A stretch of DNA of 64,000 bases from NCBI GenBank assembly GCA_012064385.1, contig QRDG01000814.1, positions 962,671-1,026,670 of the forward strand, in the 5' to 3' direction. The position numbers were made by a program, and so were the translations under genes. Numbering within the stretch: the first letter of the stretch is position 1; each line of letters begins with the position of its first letter. Of this stretch, positions 9,770 through 20,716 are shown piece after piece. This DNA comes from Puccinellia tenuiflora (taxonomy: Eukaryota > Streptophyta > Magnoliopsida > Poales > Poaceae). The notes below the pieces were generated by a model, which had not been told where the DNA came from, made no database searches, and saw only the letters and a program-made list of their open reading frames with translations.

Positions 9770-12700
9770 AATGCCGTTATGCCGGCAGTGCCGAAATTCA
9801 TGTACTGGTCCGAGGATGAGATCAGCTGGAGCATCAGGGACCATCCAAGGGTCATGCCCAACCCAGGAGGTTATGCTCTAGTGGTGGATCCGACATTCGT
9901 CGGGCCCAGCATCAATGTCAGGTTTTCCCGGGTCCTCGTTGATAACGGGAGCAGCATCAACATCATGTACCGGGATACCATGGTGAAACTCGCATAACCG
10001 AGAATATGATGCAGCCCAGCCGAACCACCTTTCACGGCATTGTGCCCGGTGTATCGCATGCACCCATGGGCACGATTTGGGTTGATGTCGCCTTTGGTGA
10101 CAAAAGCAACTGCCGGACTGAGAGTCTGCTGTTCGAGGTTGTGGATCTCGAGAGCCCGTATCATGCTTTACTCGGCAGACCGGCACTCGCCAAGTTCATG
10201 GCGTCTACTCATGTGGCGTACCTGAAGATGAAGCTTCCGGGTCCAAATGGTGTCATTACCATCTCGGGAGACTACAAGCGTTCCATGGAGTGCGCCTCAG
10301 CCGGGTCATCCCTGGCCGAATCACTGGTGATTGCCGCCGAGAAAAGGAGAATCCATGAGGTGGTGGCTTTGGCCCAGGCATCTCAACTCGGTATGCCGAG
10401 TGCGGCTAACCCGCAGCAAACTGCAACCTTCCAGGCGGCGAAGGAATCGAAGAAGGTCGGCATCGACGAGGCTAACCCGGAACGCTCCGTCATCATCGGT
10501 GCCGGGTTGGACAAGAAATAGGAAAGCGAGCTCATCAACTTCCTCCGTGAGAATCGGGATATCTTTGCATGGTCCAGTCAGGACTTGCTGGGTGTTCCGA
10601 GGGAGTTGGCTGAGCACTCTCTGCATGTCAGGCCAGATGCTAGGCCTGTGAAGCAACCGACTCGGCGTCTCGCCGAAGAAAGAAGGAAGGCGGTGGGTGA
10701 CGAGTTAGCCAAGTTACTCGCGTCGAATGCCGTCGTGGAAGTGAAGTACCCGGACTGGTTAGCTAACCCGGTCCTGGTGGAGAAAAAGAAGGAAGAACTG
10801 GATGCACCTACTGTCTGGCGCATGTGTATCGACTATACCCACCTGAACAAGGCTTGTCCGAAAGACCCGTTCCCGTTGCCTCGGATCGATCAGGTGATCG
10901 ACTCCACGGCCGGATGTCAGTTGTTGTCTTTTGTGGATGCCTACTCTGGTTTTCACCAGATCCCGTTAAACCCGGATGATCAAATAAAAACTGCTTTTAT
11001 CACCCCGTACGGGGCTTATTGCTATCGTGTCATGTGTTTTGGTTTGAGAAATGCCGGCGCTACGTATCAGCGCTGTATGCAGAAATGTTTGCATGATCAG
11101 ATAGGAAAAAACGTGCAAGTATATGTCGACGACATAGTCATAAAAACAAAAGAAAAGCATACTCTGTTAGATGATCTCAGAGAAACATTCGCAAACCTGC
11201 GAAAATTCCGACTAAAACTTAATCCGGATAAATGTACGTTCGGTGTGCCGGCGGGCAAATTACTCGGTTTCCTCGTGTCAAGCAGAGGTATCGAGGCAAA
11301 CCCGACTAAAATCCGGGCAATAGAAAATATGAGGCTACCGAGATGCCTCCGAGATGTCCAAAAATTCACGGGTTGCCTGGCCTCCCTGAGTCGGTTCCTA
11401 GGTCGGTTGGGAGAAAGGGCTCTACCTTTGTACCAGCTAATGAAAAATCTGATAGATTTAGCTGGACTCCGCAAGCAGACTCGGCATTCCATGAATTGAA
11501 AAAGGTGTTGGCCACTGCGCCGATACTGGCTTCGCCGTTACCAAGAGAGCCCATGTTGCTTTACATCGCAGCCACCAATCGTGTGGTCAGTGTCGTTGTG
11601 GTAGTAGAAAGAGAAGAAGGGGGAACCACCGTGCAGAGGCCGGTGTATTACCTGAGTGAGGTGCTCTCCACCTCAAAACAAAATTATCCACACTACCAGA
11701 AGATGACCTATGGTGTGTACCTGGCGGCCAAGAAATTGAAGCATTACTTCCAGGAGCACCCGATAACCGTGGTGAGTGCAGCTCCTATCTCGGAAATCAT
11801 CGGCAACCGAGACGCAAGTGGCCGAGTAGCCAAGTGGGCTATCGAGTTGGCGGCATATGCGCCACAATACGCGAGAAGAGATACCATCAAGTCTCAAGCA
11901 GTGGCCGAGTTTCTTGTGGACTGGGCCGAGATGGAATACGAACCATCTCTGCCGGATCCCAATTACTGGAGGATGCATTTTGACGGGTCCAAGGTAAAAG
12001 AAGGCTTGGGCGCCGGCGTGGTTCTCACCTCACCAAAGCGAGACCAGTTGAAATATGTGCTGCAAGTTCATTTCGCGGCATCCAACAATGTAGCCGAGTA
12101 TGAGGCATTGATCCACGGACTCAAGGTGGCCAAGGAAATCGGGATTCGCCGAATAATCTGTTATGGTGACTCGGATTTGGTGATTCAGCAGACCTCGGGC
12201 AACTGGGACGCCCTGGATGCCAACATGGCGGCATACCGGTTCCACGTCCAAAAGATCTCGGGGTTCTTTGATGGCTGCGAGTTCAATCACATCCGACGGA
12301 CCGAGAATGAAAGTGCAGACATGCTGTCCAAGATTGGATCATACCGACAGGCCATTCCACCCGGAGTGTCTCTGGAGCATCTTCACAAGCCATCAATTAA
12401 GCCTTCACCCGAGTCAGACTCAATATTCATCCCGGGTAATCCAGAATCCGACGTCGTCCCGATGGACGTTGACGTCGGGAGCAAGCCGCTGAACCCGGGA
12501 CTGCGCCGCAGGACTCGGGGACTGCTCTGCAGGACCCGGGGACTCCCATGGATGTCTCGTGTGTTATGTCGGACTCAAGAGCAGAGTTGGAAAATTGGAA
12601 AGCTGCTTGGCGGAACTCGGGAATCCTTTGGGAAGACTCGGGGACTCGTCAGCCTATGTCGGGTGTCGTTATGTCGGTTGAAATCATGGAGGTCGATGAG

Positions 12701-13996
12701 CCTGAACTCGGAACTCGTCCGGTACCGACATGGGCCCAACCCATCATGACATTTATGTTGGATGGCACCCTACCGAGTGATGAGATCTCGGCCAGGCAGA
12801 TACAGAGACGGTCCAAGTCTTTCACCATCATCAACCGAGAGTTATACAAGAGAAGCGTGACCACCGTTCTCCAGCGGTGTGTCGAACCAGAAGAAGGAGA
12901 AAAGATCCTCCGAGATATCCATCAGGGAGAATGCGGTCATCACGCTTCTTCCCGAGCCATTGTGGCCAAAGCATTCCGATATGGGTTTTACTGGCCAAGT
13001 GCTCTGCAGCAGGCAGAGGACATAGTCCGGAAGTGTGAAGGATGTCAGAGATTCGCAAACAAGATTCACATGCCGGCATCGGCACTCAAAACTATTCCCA
13101 TCACTTGGCCATTTGCAGTGTGGTGCTTGGACATGGTGGGACCGTTCAAGCCAGCCCGAGGTAACATGACTCACATCCTGGTGATGGTGGACAAGTTCAC
13201 CAAGTGGATCGAGGTCAAACCAATAAGAAAGTGTGATGGCCGTACAGCTGTGTCGTTCTTAAAGGATATCATCCTGAGATATGGGCACCCACACAGCATC
13301 ATCACTGATAACGGCACAAATTTTGCCGAGGGAGACTTTGCTCGGTTTTGCCAAGAAAAGAGAATCCGACTCGACCTGGCGTCGGTCGCCCATCCGCAAT
13401 CGAATGGGCAAGTGGAAAGATCAAACGCTCTGGTCTTATCCGGTATAAAACCCCGGTTAATCGAGCCACTGTTACGTGCTCCGGGGTGTTGGCTGGACGA
13501 GATCCCGGCCGTACTATGGAGTCTACGGACTACACCGAATCGCTCGACCGGCTATACGCCATTCTTCCTGGTCTACGGAGCAGAGGCAGTTCTGCCAACC
13601 GACATAGAGCACGACTCGCCGAGAGTTGCTTTATATACCGAGTCAGAGGCAAGAGAAGCCCGAGAAAACGATGTCGACTTGCTTGAGGAAGCACGAGAGT
13701 TGGCGTTGTCCAAGTCAGCGATATATCAGCAAAATCTCCGACGTTACCACAGTCGGAAAGTGAATCCTCGCAAGTTCCGAGAAGGAGACCTCGTGCTTAG
13801 GCTTGTGCAGCGTACGGCCGGGATGCACAAGCTATCACCTCCGTGGGAGGGACCGTTTATCGTGAGCAAAGCTTTGAACAATGATGCCTACTATCTTATA
13901 GATGCTCAGAAACAGGTGAAGAACAAGATGGATCGATCCGGGGAGGAGACCAAACGCCCTTGGAATGTAGCTCTTCTCCGCCCCTTCTACTCTTAA
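9770..13996 (+). pseudogene. pol of element B: PR, RT, RNase H, second RNase H, integrase
   Basis: Protease carries VLVDNGSSINIMY (about 9930-9970). RT runs about 10600-11400 with FVDAYSGFHQI, FGLRNAGATYQ and the catalytic YVDDIVI (about 11120). RNase H follows, with PVYYLSEVL and YPHYQKM. A second, archaeal-type RNase H is at 11960-12340 (MHFDGS, NNVAEYEALIHGL, CYGDSDLVIQQ, RTENESADMLS). Integrase has an HHCC finger (CGHHASSR to CEGCQRF), core residues in CLDMVGPF, IITDNGTNF and QSNGQVERSN, and a C-terminal domain ending at 13996. Defects are a stop at 9995-9997, another at 10519-10521, and one-base shifts near 11440 and 12640. Domain order is Gypsy type (integrase last). Confidence 0.9.
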
Positions 13997-14112
13997 GGAC
14001 CTACTGTATGTATCTCGAAACTAAGAAATGAAATGTCGGCACCCCGAGAAGTGACTCGGGGACTGCCTTGTTGAACAAATCTGTGTTTTATCCTTGTATT
14101 TTAATTTCTTAT

Positions 14113-14680
14113 GTCGGATGGCTCTAAAAACCGTATCACCATGTTTGTAAGTATTGTGTGCTGTGTTCTTGTGATCTTGTGACTCGACTGCCTGACACCG
14201 AGAAAGGTAGGCAAGAGCAAAGGTCACCAGGCGCAGTACACAAGAAAACCGACTCGGGGACTCGGTCCAGGAGCGATTCGGTTTCCTTTTTTAGATAATG
14301 TGTTCGTGTTGAATGGCTCTAAAAACTGTGTCGCCATGTTGGTGAGTATTGTATGCTGTACTGATGATTTTGTGACTCGACTGCCTGACACCGAAAAAGG
14401 TAGGCAAGAGCAAAGGTTACTCGGCGCAGTAAACAAGAAAACCGACTCGGGGACTCGGTCCAGGAGCGATTCGGTTTCCTTTTAATAACCTTGTGTCGGA
14501 TGGCCTTGGCTATTTTCCCAAGTTTCTAAGTACTGTATGCTGTACAACGGTCGTTTTGTGACTCGACTGCCTGACACCAAAAATGGTAGGCAAGAGCAGA
14601 GATGGCAGAAGTATAGTAAACAAGAAATTGAACTCGGGGACTCGGTTCAATGTGATCCGGCGTACGGCTAAACTTGTTAA
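14113..14680 (+). repeat. Three tandem copies of a ~190-bp repeat after pol
   Basis: The anchor GACTCGACTGCCTGACACC starts at 14181, 14373 and 14560 (periods 192 and 187 bp). Each unit also carries GGCTCTAAAAAC or a variant, GGTAGGCAAGAGCA and GGGGACTCGG. Such arrays between pol and the 3' LTR are known in Tat-lineage elements and have been proposed as a source of satellites. The third copy is the most diverged. Confidence 0.9.
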
Positions 14681-14785
14681 AACTTGCAAAGTAAAAAAGG
14701 TCAAGTAGCAACCATAAGAAAGTGCAAGGTATATATTACATCTGCACCCGGCATTCCGGGGATTTAACGAATTTTCTTAAAAAGT

Positions 14786-16751
14786 TTAAGCAGCAGCGTC
14801 CGAGGCCTTTCGGGCAGAAGGAGAGGCTGGAGTCTCGGTGGCGGTTTCCTCGGCGTTGGACCCGGTAGCAGTGCCGGTGGCTGACTCGGGCGGAGCGTCT
14901 ACCTCGATTTCTTCGTCGACGGCCTCGTCTTCGTCCTCTCCTTCGTCTCCCTCATCCGGGATTTCCTCGGATTGGGGAACCCGGTCGCCGGCGACAAAGG
15001 AGTGCACCGGGGCATACTGGATAAGCGCATGGGCAAATTCCTGGCGACGCCGAATGAGATCCGGGTCAGTGAGCCACTTCGACCCGTCGCGCAGAGTCTG
15101 GAGCTTGTCGAGATCGAGCTTCTCGTACCAAGATAGCACGTACATCATCGCCTCGTCTGCGCCGACTCGGGCGGCCGACGAACGCCAATCGTCGAGTCTT
15201 GCCTCGGAAGCCAGCAGGCACTTGGCCAGTTCATCTACAACTGCAGGGGCTTCACTCCCGGGCCAGAGGACGTTGTAAGCTCGGATTGCGGCGGTGAGGA
15301 GGTTCATCCCGATAGCCCTCATGGGAACCAAGCGAGCCTTCAGCGCCGCCAAGTGGGCATCCATATCCCAGTCGGCCGAGATAGGGCCCCCTTGGATCTT
15401 CTCGAACCGTTGCTCGGCAGCGCCCTTGTCCGCGGCAGCCTTGGTATGGGGGAAGCGCTCTGAGTAAGGAATGGCTAACGCCAGAACGTGTTATTTGAGA
15501 TGAAGAAAGATGAAAGAAGGAATGAAGGCAGAGGGGAAGAGAGCTTACTGTCCATCTCGGAGCTTATCTTGGAGATGTTCACCAGCCACTGTGCGATCTT
15601 GGCTTGCAGAGTTTGAAGCTCGCTCCTGGCCGAGGTAGCCTCAGACTTAGATTCGGCAAGCGACTCCTGGAGTTTCCGGGTTTCCTCGACTCGGAGCCGC
15701 TTCTCCTCGGTAGCGCTCTTCTCCGACTCGGCGGCCTGACTCCGAGTTAGCTCCAGTTCGGCCTTCAGCCGGGATATCTCCTCCTGATTTTTCTGCAGCT
15801 CGGCCTGGTGAGCAAGCTCGCGCTCCTTATGTGCGGCTGTGCCGAGGTAGTAAGTGTTAGAAGGAGCAGACTGAAGCAAGTGTAAATTGAAAGGGCAAAG
15901 TATGGCTTACACTCGGTTTCCGAGATCCGTTTCTCCAGGCCTTCAACCTTGAGCGCCGAGTCAGCTATTTGGTCCAGCTTGGCTCGCAGCAACTTATGCT
16001 TATCAGAGAGGCTTTTGTGGGCCAGCAAAAGTTTGCGGTGCACCTGCGTGCGCTTGGTCATGCAGATCTGAAAGGAAGAAATATTAATGTTATTGATAAA
16101 GATTCAGCCCGAGTTATCTTTACTCAGCCGAGTTTCAGTCACTCGACCCGAATCTCGGGGACTGGGGATGGATAACATATGAATTAAAGAAGGACAAACC
16201 GAGTTATATTTACTCGGCATAGCTTACCGCGGCTGCTTGGTCGGCGGCGAAAAGGGCAGACTTTACTGCGGCCATCTTTTGGCCAACCAGACTCGGACTC
16301 GCCGAATGTTCTGAGAGGATTTGGCTCGCGGGTGGCCTCGAGCTCACTTCGCCCATGTCGGCGGCGTTCCACTCCGTGTTATAGTGCTCGAGGGAGCCAA
16401 GGCTTTTGCCGCTGTCGGTTCGCACCGGGGCGTGCACCCAGTCAGTGGTATAAGTGCTGGTTAATAGCACTGGGGGTGTCCCGCGGCTCGCCGGCACCAC
16501 CAGCTGTCGATCCGGATTAGCCGACACCGTCGTCACCAGTGCCTTTCCGGTTGTTTCCCCGGTTGCTGGAACTGGAGCCTTGGATGTTGGTGGCCGTGGC
16601 TGCGGTTGTGCCGGTGCTGGTGTTGGCTTGGCCGTCGTTTGTGTCGGTGGCGGTGTCGGCTTGGCCAAGGATGTCGATGCGGATTTCGACTTAGACGGCG
16701 ACGGCCGTGGTGGTGGTGTCGGAGCGGGCTGTTGTTGTTGCTGTTGTGTCG

Positions 16752-16782
<31 letters not shown>

Positions 16783-16808
16783 TGGCTGTTGCTGCTGTTG
16801 CTGTTGTG

Positions 16809-16842
<34 letters not shown>

Positions 16843-18746
16843 TTGCTGTTGCTGCTGCTGTTGCTGTTGCTGCTGCTGTGACTGTTGCGGTTGTGGCGGT
16901 TCTTGCTGCGGCTGACTCGGTTGGGCCGAATCTTCCGCCGCAGTCTTCTCTGTCTCGGAGCCCGACGTGCTGGCCCCGAGATTCGTGGATGTGTCGGTCG
17001 TTACCGACTCGGCCTCTCTGGCCCCGGATCCCGGAGCAGTTGGAGGCGCTACCGGGCTGGTCCGTGGCGGACTCGGCAGCCTCGTGTCGTCCGGCCGAGG
17101 TGGAGTCGGAGTCCTGACCGGATCCGAGTCAGTGGGCTCGGTTGGAATCTCCAGAGGAGCGGAGCTGCAAGGCAAAGAAGTAAAAGGTATCGTCAGAAGG
17201 AGGAAACTGTGGCTAAGCATATAAGGTTATGTCGGTGAAAGGGGAGTCTTACCCCTTAGTGACTGGGCGCTCGCGGCGCTTCGCCGTAGGCTTGTTCCCC
17301 GCAATCTTTACCCGCCGCTGCTTCTTCGCGGGAGCGCCGGATGTCCCGGCACCGGCGGTTGCTGCTGCTGGGCGTTTCCGAACTGCGCCCTTGGGTCCCA
17401 CGGCGAGGGGTTCCACCTCGAGCACCTGGTCGTCCGCGTCAGCTGGGGGCGAGGGCACCGGGTAAGAGAATGCAATCGGGAGAGGATCATGTACCTCTAG
17501 AATTTGACAGTCGTCATCATCATCTGACCGATCTCGGACGTGAGCCTTACCGGGGACAGGAGCTGTGCCGACCGGAACTGTGCCGACATCAGGGATCGGC
17601 ATGTTGTCGTCGTTATCCGGGTCCACCGAGTCAGCTTCGACTCGGTCTGGACCCCATTTGGCAGCCGGATCCCGTCCATCCTCCCTCTGTTGCCGCTCGA
17701 ATCTCTGAACAATGGGAGCACAGAAAGATTAAGGCCGAGTATAAAAAGAAACCGACTTAAGATTTTATGTCGGTAGGAAAGTTATGTCGGTGCAAGTCAT
17801 TTACCTGGGGCGGAGGGTTGTTCCGGCTGTGAGGTTCTACTCCCCACTCCCACTCCTCCGACATCCTCGTCCGAGCTATGGCCTTGACCCGCTGCCGGAT
17901 CTGGGCCTTGGTCAGCTCGACCGTGCTTGTCCGAGTCGGGTCAAGGGGGCCACTCATGTGGCAGATCTTGTGGACTCGGCGCTGAAGGGGTGAGACTCGG
18001 CGGCTTATGAATGTCGCCAACAGATCATCGGCGGTTAACCCTTCAGCTCGGAGCTGTCCCACGACTTCGTGGATCTGGTTGACCTCGGTCTCTTGGTCGG
18101 TCGGATTGTATCCCCAGTTGAGTTGCCTTGTGGGGGGGCCGATGACGAAATCCGGCAGGTTGATCTTGTCGACGTCGGTCGAGTTCTTCACGTAGAAGAA
18201 GGAGCGCTGCCACTTCCGGCATGACTCCAGGCCGTTGATTCGGGGGAAGATAGAGCCGCGCCGAGGCGTGACCGTGGCGGCCCCACACTGGGTCATCACC
18301 TTGGGGGCGGCCGGGTCAGCAGGATTCGGAATGACCTGCTTCCGGAATCCGAAATACTTGGACCATGCGCGGACGCTGGCCTTGAGACCGAGATAACCCT
18401 CGGTGAAGGAAGCGAAGGAAGATAAGGTGGTGATGGCGTTGGCCGGTAAGTGGTGAGGTTGGAGGCCGAAACTGTCGAGGAAGTTCCGGAAAAATACACT
18501 GGCGGGTAGTCCGAATCCCCGCTCAAAGTGCGCGACGAAGACGACTCGTTCGCCCTCCTGGAGACTCGGCGTGGTCTCGGTGCCGGGCATTCGGCACTCC
18601 ACCCCGGGCGGGATCCGTCGAGTCCGGACCAGCCAATCTATCTCGGCTCGTCCGACATCGGAACCTTCCCACGAGGCCCGAGTGGATCCCTCCACTGTAG
18701 TCTCTTCGACCGAGTCGATCACCTCGAGGGCAGCGTCGTCCGACAT
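14786..18746 (-). CDS. Antisense gene of element B, Transposase_28-like, polyQ (six exons)
   Basis: Minus-strand exons are 18746-17805, 17704-17253, 17164-16228, 16067-15911, 15836-15549 and 15474-14786. All introns are GT-AG and the joined 3,465 nt give 1,154 codons plus stop with phases matching at every junction. Residues 1-314 form the Transposase_28-like domain (FERGFGLPAS, FFRNFLDSFG, TQCGAATVTPRRGSIFP, WQRSFFYVKN). Exon 2 is acidic then basic, with a likely nuclear signal (KKQRRVKIAGNKP). Exon 3 is Pro/Ser/Thr-rich with a long polyglutamine tract. Exons 4-5 are coiled coil (EKRISETE, then AELQKNQEEISRLKAELEL region). Exon 6 is a helical domain with SWYEKLDLDKLQTLRDG and an acidic tail. 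Domain order matches the gene in element A. Its role in the element is unknown. Confidence 0.8.
16735..16893 (-). repeat. Polyglutamine-coding CAA/CAG tract
   Basis: The minus strand codes roughly 50 glutamines with a few interrupting Pro, Thr and Ser, using mixed CAA and CAG codons. It lies within exon 3 of the antisense gene and keeps its frame. Mixed codons point to an old or selected tract, not a fresh pure-triplet expansion. Confidence 0.9.
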
Positions 18747-19270
18747 CTTGATGAAAGGCTACCGAGATCTGCAATCAAAAAGTGTTCACCGGCGGTGAGC
18801 AAGATGTGCCATAATGCAAACGGAAAGAAAAGGGGAAAGAAAATATGCGGGAAGATGCAGGCGAGTGCTAGATCCAAAAGAGAAAGTGAAGAGGGAGAAA
18901 AGAGGTGCCGCGGCGGCTAACCCGCCGGCGGCGCACCGCGACCGCGGCCGCAAAGTCACCGGCGGCGCGCGATGTGTCGCCGCGGTGAAGAACAAAAAGA
19001 AGAACAGGACGAAGAAATAGAGGAAGAAGAAGGAGAGAGAGAAAAGGAAGAACTTACCGCTGCGATGCGCTTGTGCGGCGGCGGCGAGGAAGGCAACCGC
19101 AGCGTTCTGCGCGTTGTCCGGTGGCGGCTCGTCGACGTGCGTGATTCCGTGCGGCGGCGACGGGCTCTGTGCTCAGCGTGCACTGGAGAGCGAAGAGAGC
19201 AAGGAGGCAAGGAAGAAGATGAGTGAGCGTGAGGGGGAAAAGAGTTGCCCTGCCCCTCCTATTTATTTAC
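18747..19270 (-). promoter_or_regulatory. Promoter and 5' leader (with intron) of the element B antisense gene
   Basis: Minus strand: a TATA-like GTAAATAAATAGG lies at 19259-19270. A leader exon ends at 19058 before GTAAG. A likely 5'-UTR intron covers 19057-18769, with acceptor TTGATTGCAG. The second leader exon starts at 18768 and the ATG is at 18746. The intron is purine-rich on the plus strand, so pyrimidine-rich in the sense strand. This is a whole plant-type promoter arrangement inside the retrotransposon. Confidence 0.5.
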
Positions 19271-19818
19271 GGCGGAGGAGATCGTGCGTGCGGAAGTTAC
19301 TGCGCACGATCTCGTAACGGGCGAGAGGTTACTACCCCACGATCGGTGGCACGATTCCCGTTGTGGCCTAACCGCCGCACGATCGGCCACACAGGAGGCC
19401 ACAGGAGGCCAACAGTCCAAGGGCGGCACACGCGATCGGGCGAGACCCGAGGAGACGCGCGCACGGTCAAAGCTGTACTCAAGTGCTTACGTGGGCACAG
19501 TGGCCAAGACGACCGACGTCGCACAGGTGGCACGCATGCCTGTGGCACGTCTATCCGTGCACGGTGACCGAGGCGTCGGGCAGAGATGCTCTGCCACGTA
19601 GCAAGCCGACGACTCGGAGGAGTCATATGGTTTTGTCCCGTAAGTCGGAATGATCCGACACAAGATGAGATATCAGTTTGGGATACATGGTGTTTTCCGA
19701 CATACGAGTGTCGCCGGCATATGTTATGTCGGAGACTAACTAAGGACGTTGATTTCGGGGTAAACCTGCCGTGGCCCTCCAGCCGAGGCTGCAGGACCGC
19801 GCCAGCTTCGGGGACTAA
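19271..19818 (+). other. Region between the antisense promoter and the 3' LTR of element B
   Basis: No supported gene. It ends in a purine-rich stretch (CTTCGGGGACTAA) immediately before the LTR start TGTCGGGG at 19819, which is the likely polypurine tract. GC-rich direct repeats such as CACAGGAGGC (twice near 19390) occur. Confidence 0.55.
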
Positions 19819-20715
19819 TGTCGGGGGGCAACCCCCGAATAGGGGCAAGATGCCGATGTAAGTGTTGACTCGGAATTGACCGGATCACTGGAACCGACAT
19901 AACAGTACCGGCTTACTCGGAGCTGACCGAGTCGTGGTCAAACCGACATATGGTTATGTCGGATCATGTACGTTATATGTCGGATTGTTCTTTGTTCTTC
20001 TTTTATGCAGGGCAGGCGAAACCGAGTTACAGGGGATTCGGCATGTCTGTGCCGAATAAGGAAGCTTACTCGGGCTATGGTCAAGGCGCAGGTCTTGTCC
20101 CTACAATCACGGGTCAGGACGCAGAGCCACTTGCACGATGGGACGAGGCCACTTGACCAGGGTGACTGACCTCCATGCCGCTGACCGAAGCGGTACCAGG
20201 GAGCAGTGTCTCGGAGGAGACAGATGGGACGTGCCACGGCGCGGTGACGGAAGCGGTCAGAGGACCGGGCGTGGCTACAGTCCGGATTACGCCAGCACTG
20301 ATGTCAGCCCTAACTTGTGCCCTGGGCTTCCCTTTATAAGGAGCACCAGGGGCTCCCCTTACACGGACGCATGCACGCATACTTGCTTGGCGTTAGAGCA
20401 TTCCTTTCATAGTCAGTAGAGTGAGAGAGAGAGCTTCCGAGACTCGGTAGGAGGCCAAGATCGTGCTGTTCTTAAGCCAGCTCGAGGAGCAAGCTTGTAA
20501 ATCAGTGATAGTCCATATATATCGATCACATAGGCAGGAGTAGGGGTGTTATCTCCTCACGAGAGCCCCGAACCTGGGTAAAACCGTGTGTGTGTGTTTG
20601 AGTTGTGTTCTTCGAGTGCGTGTTCGTGTGCGCAAACCCTCCCCGGGTGCCTCCAGCGTCCATCGGCCCCACAAATCAAGCCATTTATGGCATCTGCCGT
20701 GACACCACCACGACA
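19819..20715 (+). repeat. 3' LTR of element B
   Basis: 897 bp, starting TGTCGGGGGG and ending CCACCACGACA. It is the complete copy of the pair. TATA-like CTTTATAAGG is near 20332. The LTR ends inside the Copia coding region after codons for SWKATLQ on the minus strand. Confidence 0.92.
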
Positions 20716-20716
20716 C

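Larger units (their letters stand above)
6305..20715 (+). mobile_element. Element B: Tat-lineage Ty3/Gypsy retrotransposon with antisense gene
   Basis: A 14.4-kb element bounded by two related LTRs (6305-7159 and 19819-20715). In order it holds PBS, gag, protease, reverse transcriptase, RNase H, a second archaeal-type RNase H, integrase, a 190-bp tandem repeat array, an antisense six-exon gene and the 3' LTR. The second RNase H and the antisense gene are both Tat-lineage marks. The first 8 bases of the left LTR (TGTCGGGG in the right copy) are replaced by an N and foreign sequence. The left flank is element A integrase and the right flank is Copia, with no shared target duplication (CCCTG on the right, TTGCG on the left). 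Confidence 0.9.

Noticed and set aside
16454..16915. A Cys-rich open frame on the plus strand.
   Set aside because: The Cys and Leu runs are the complement of the CAA/CAG polyglutamine tract on the minus strand.
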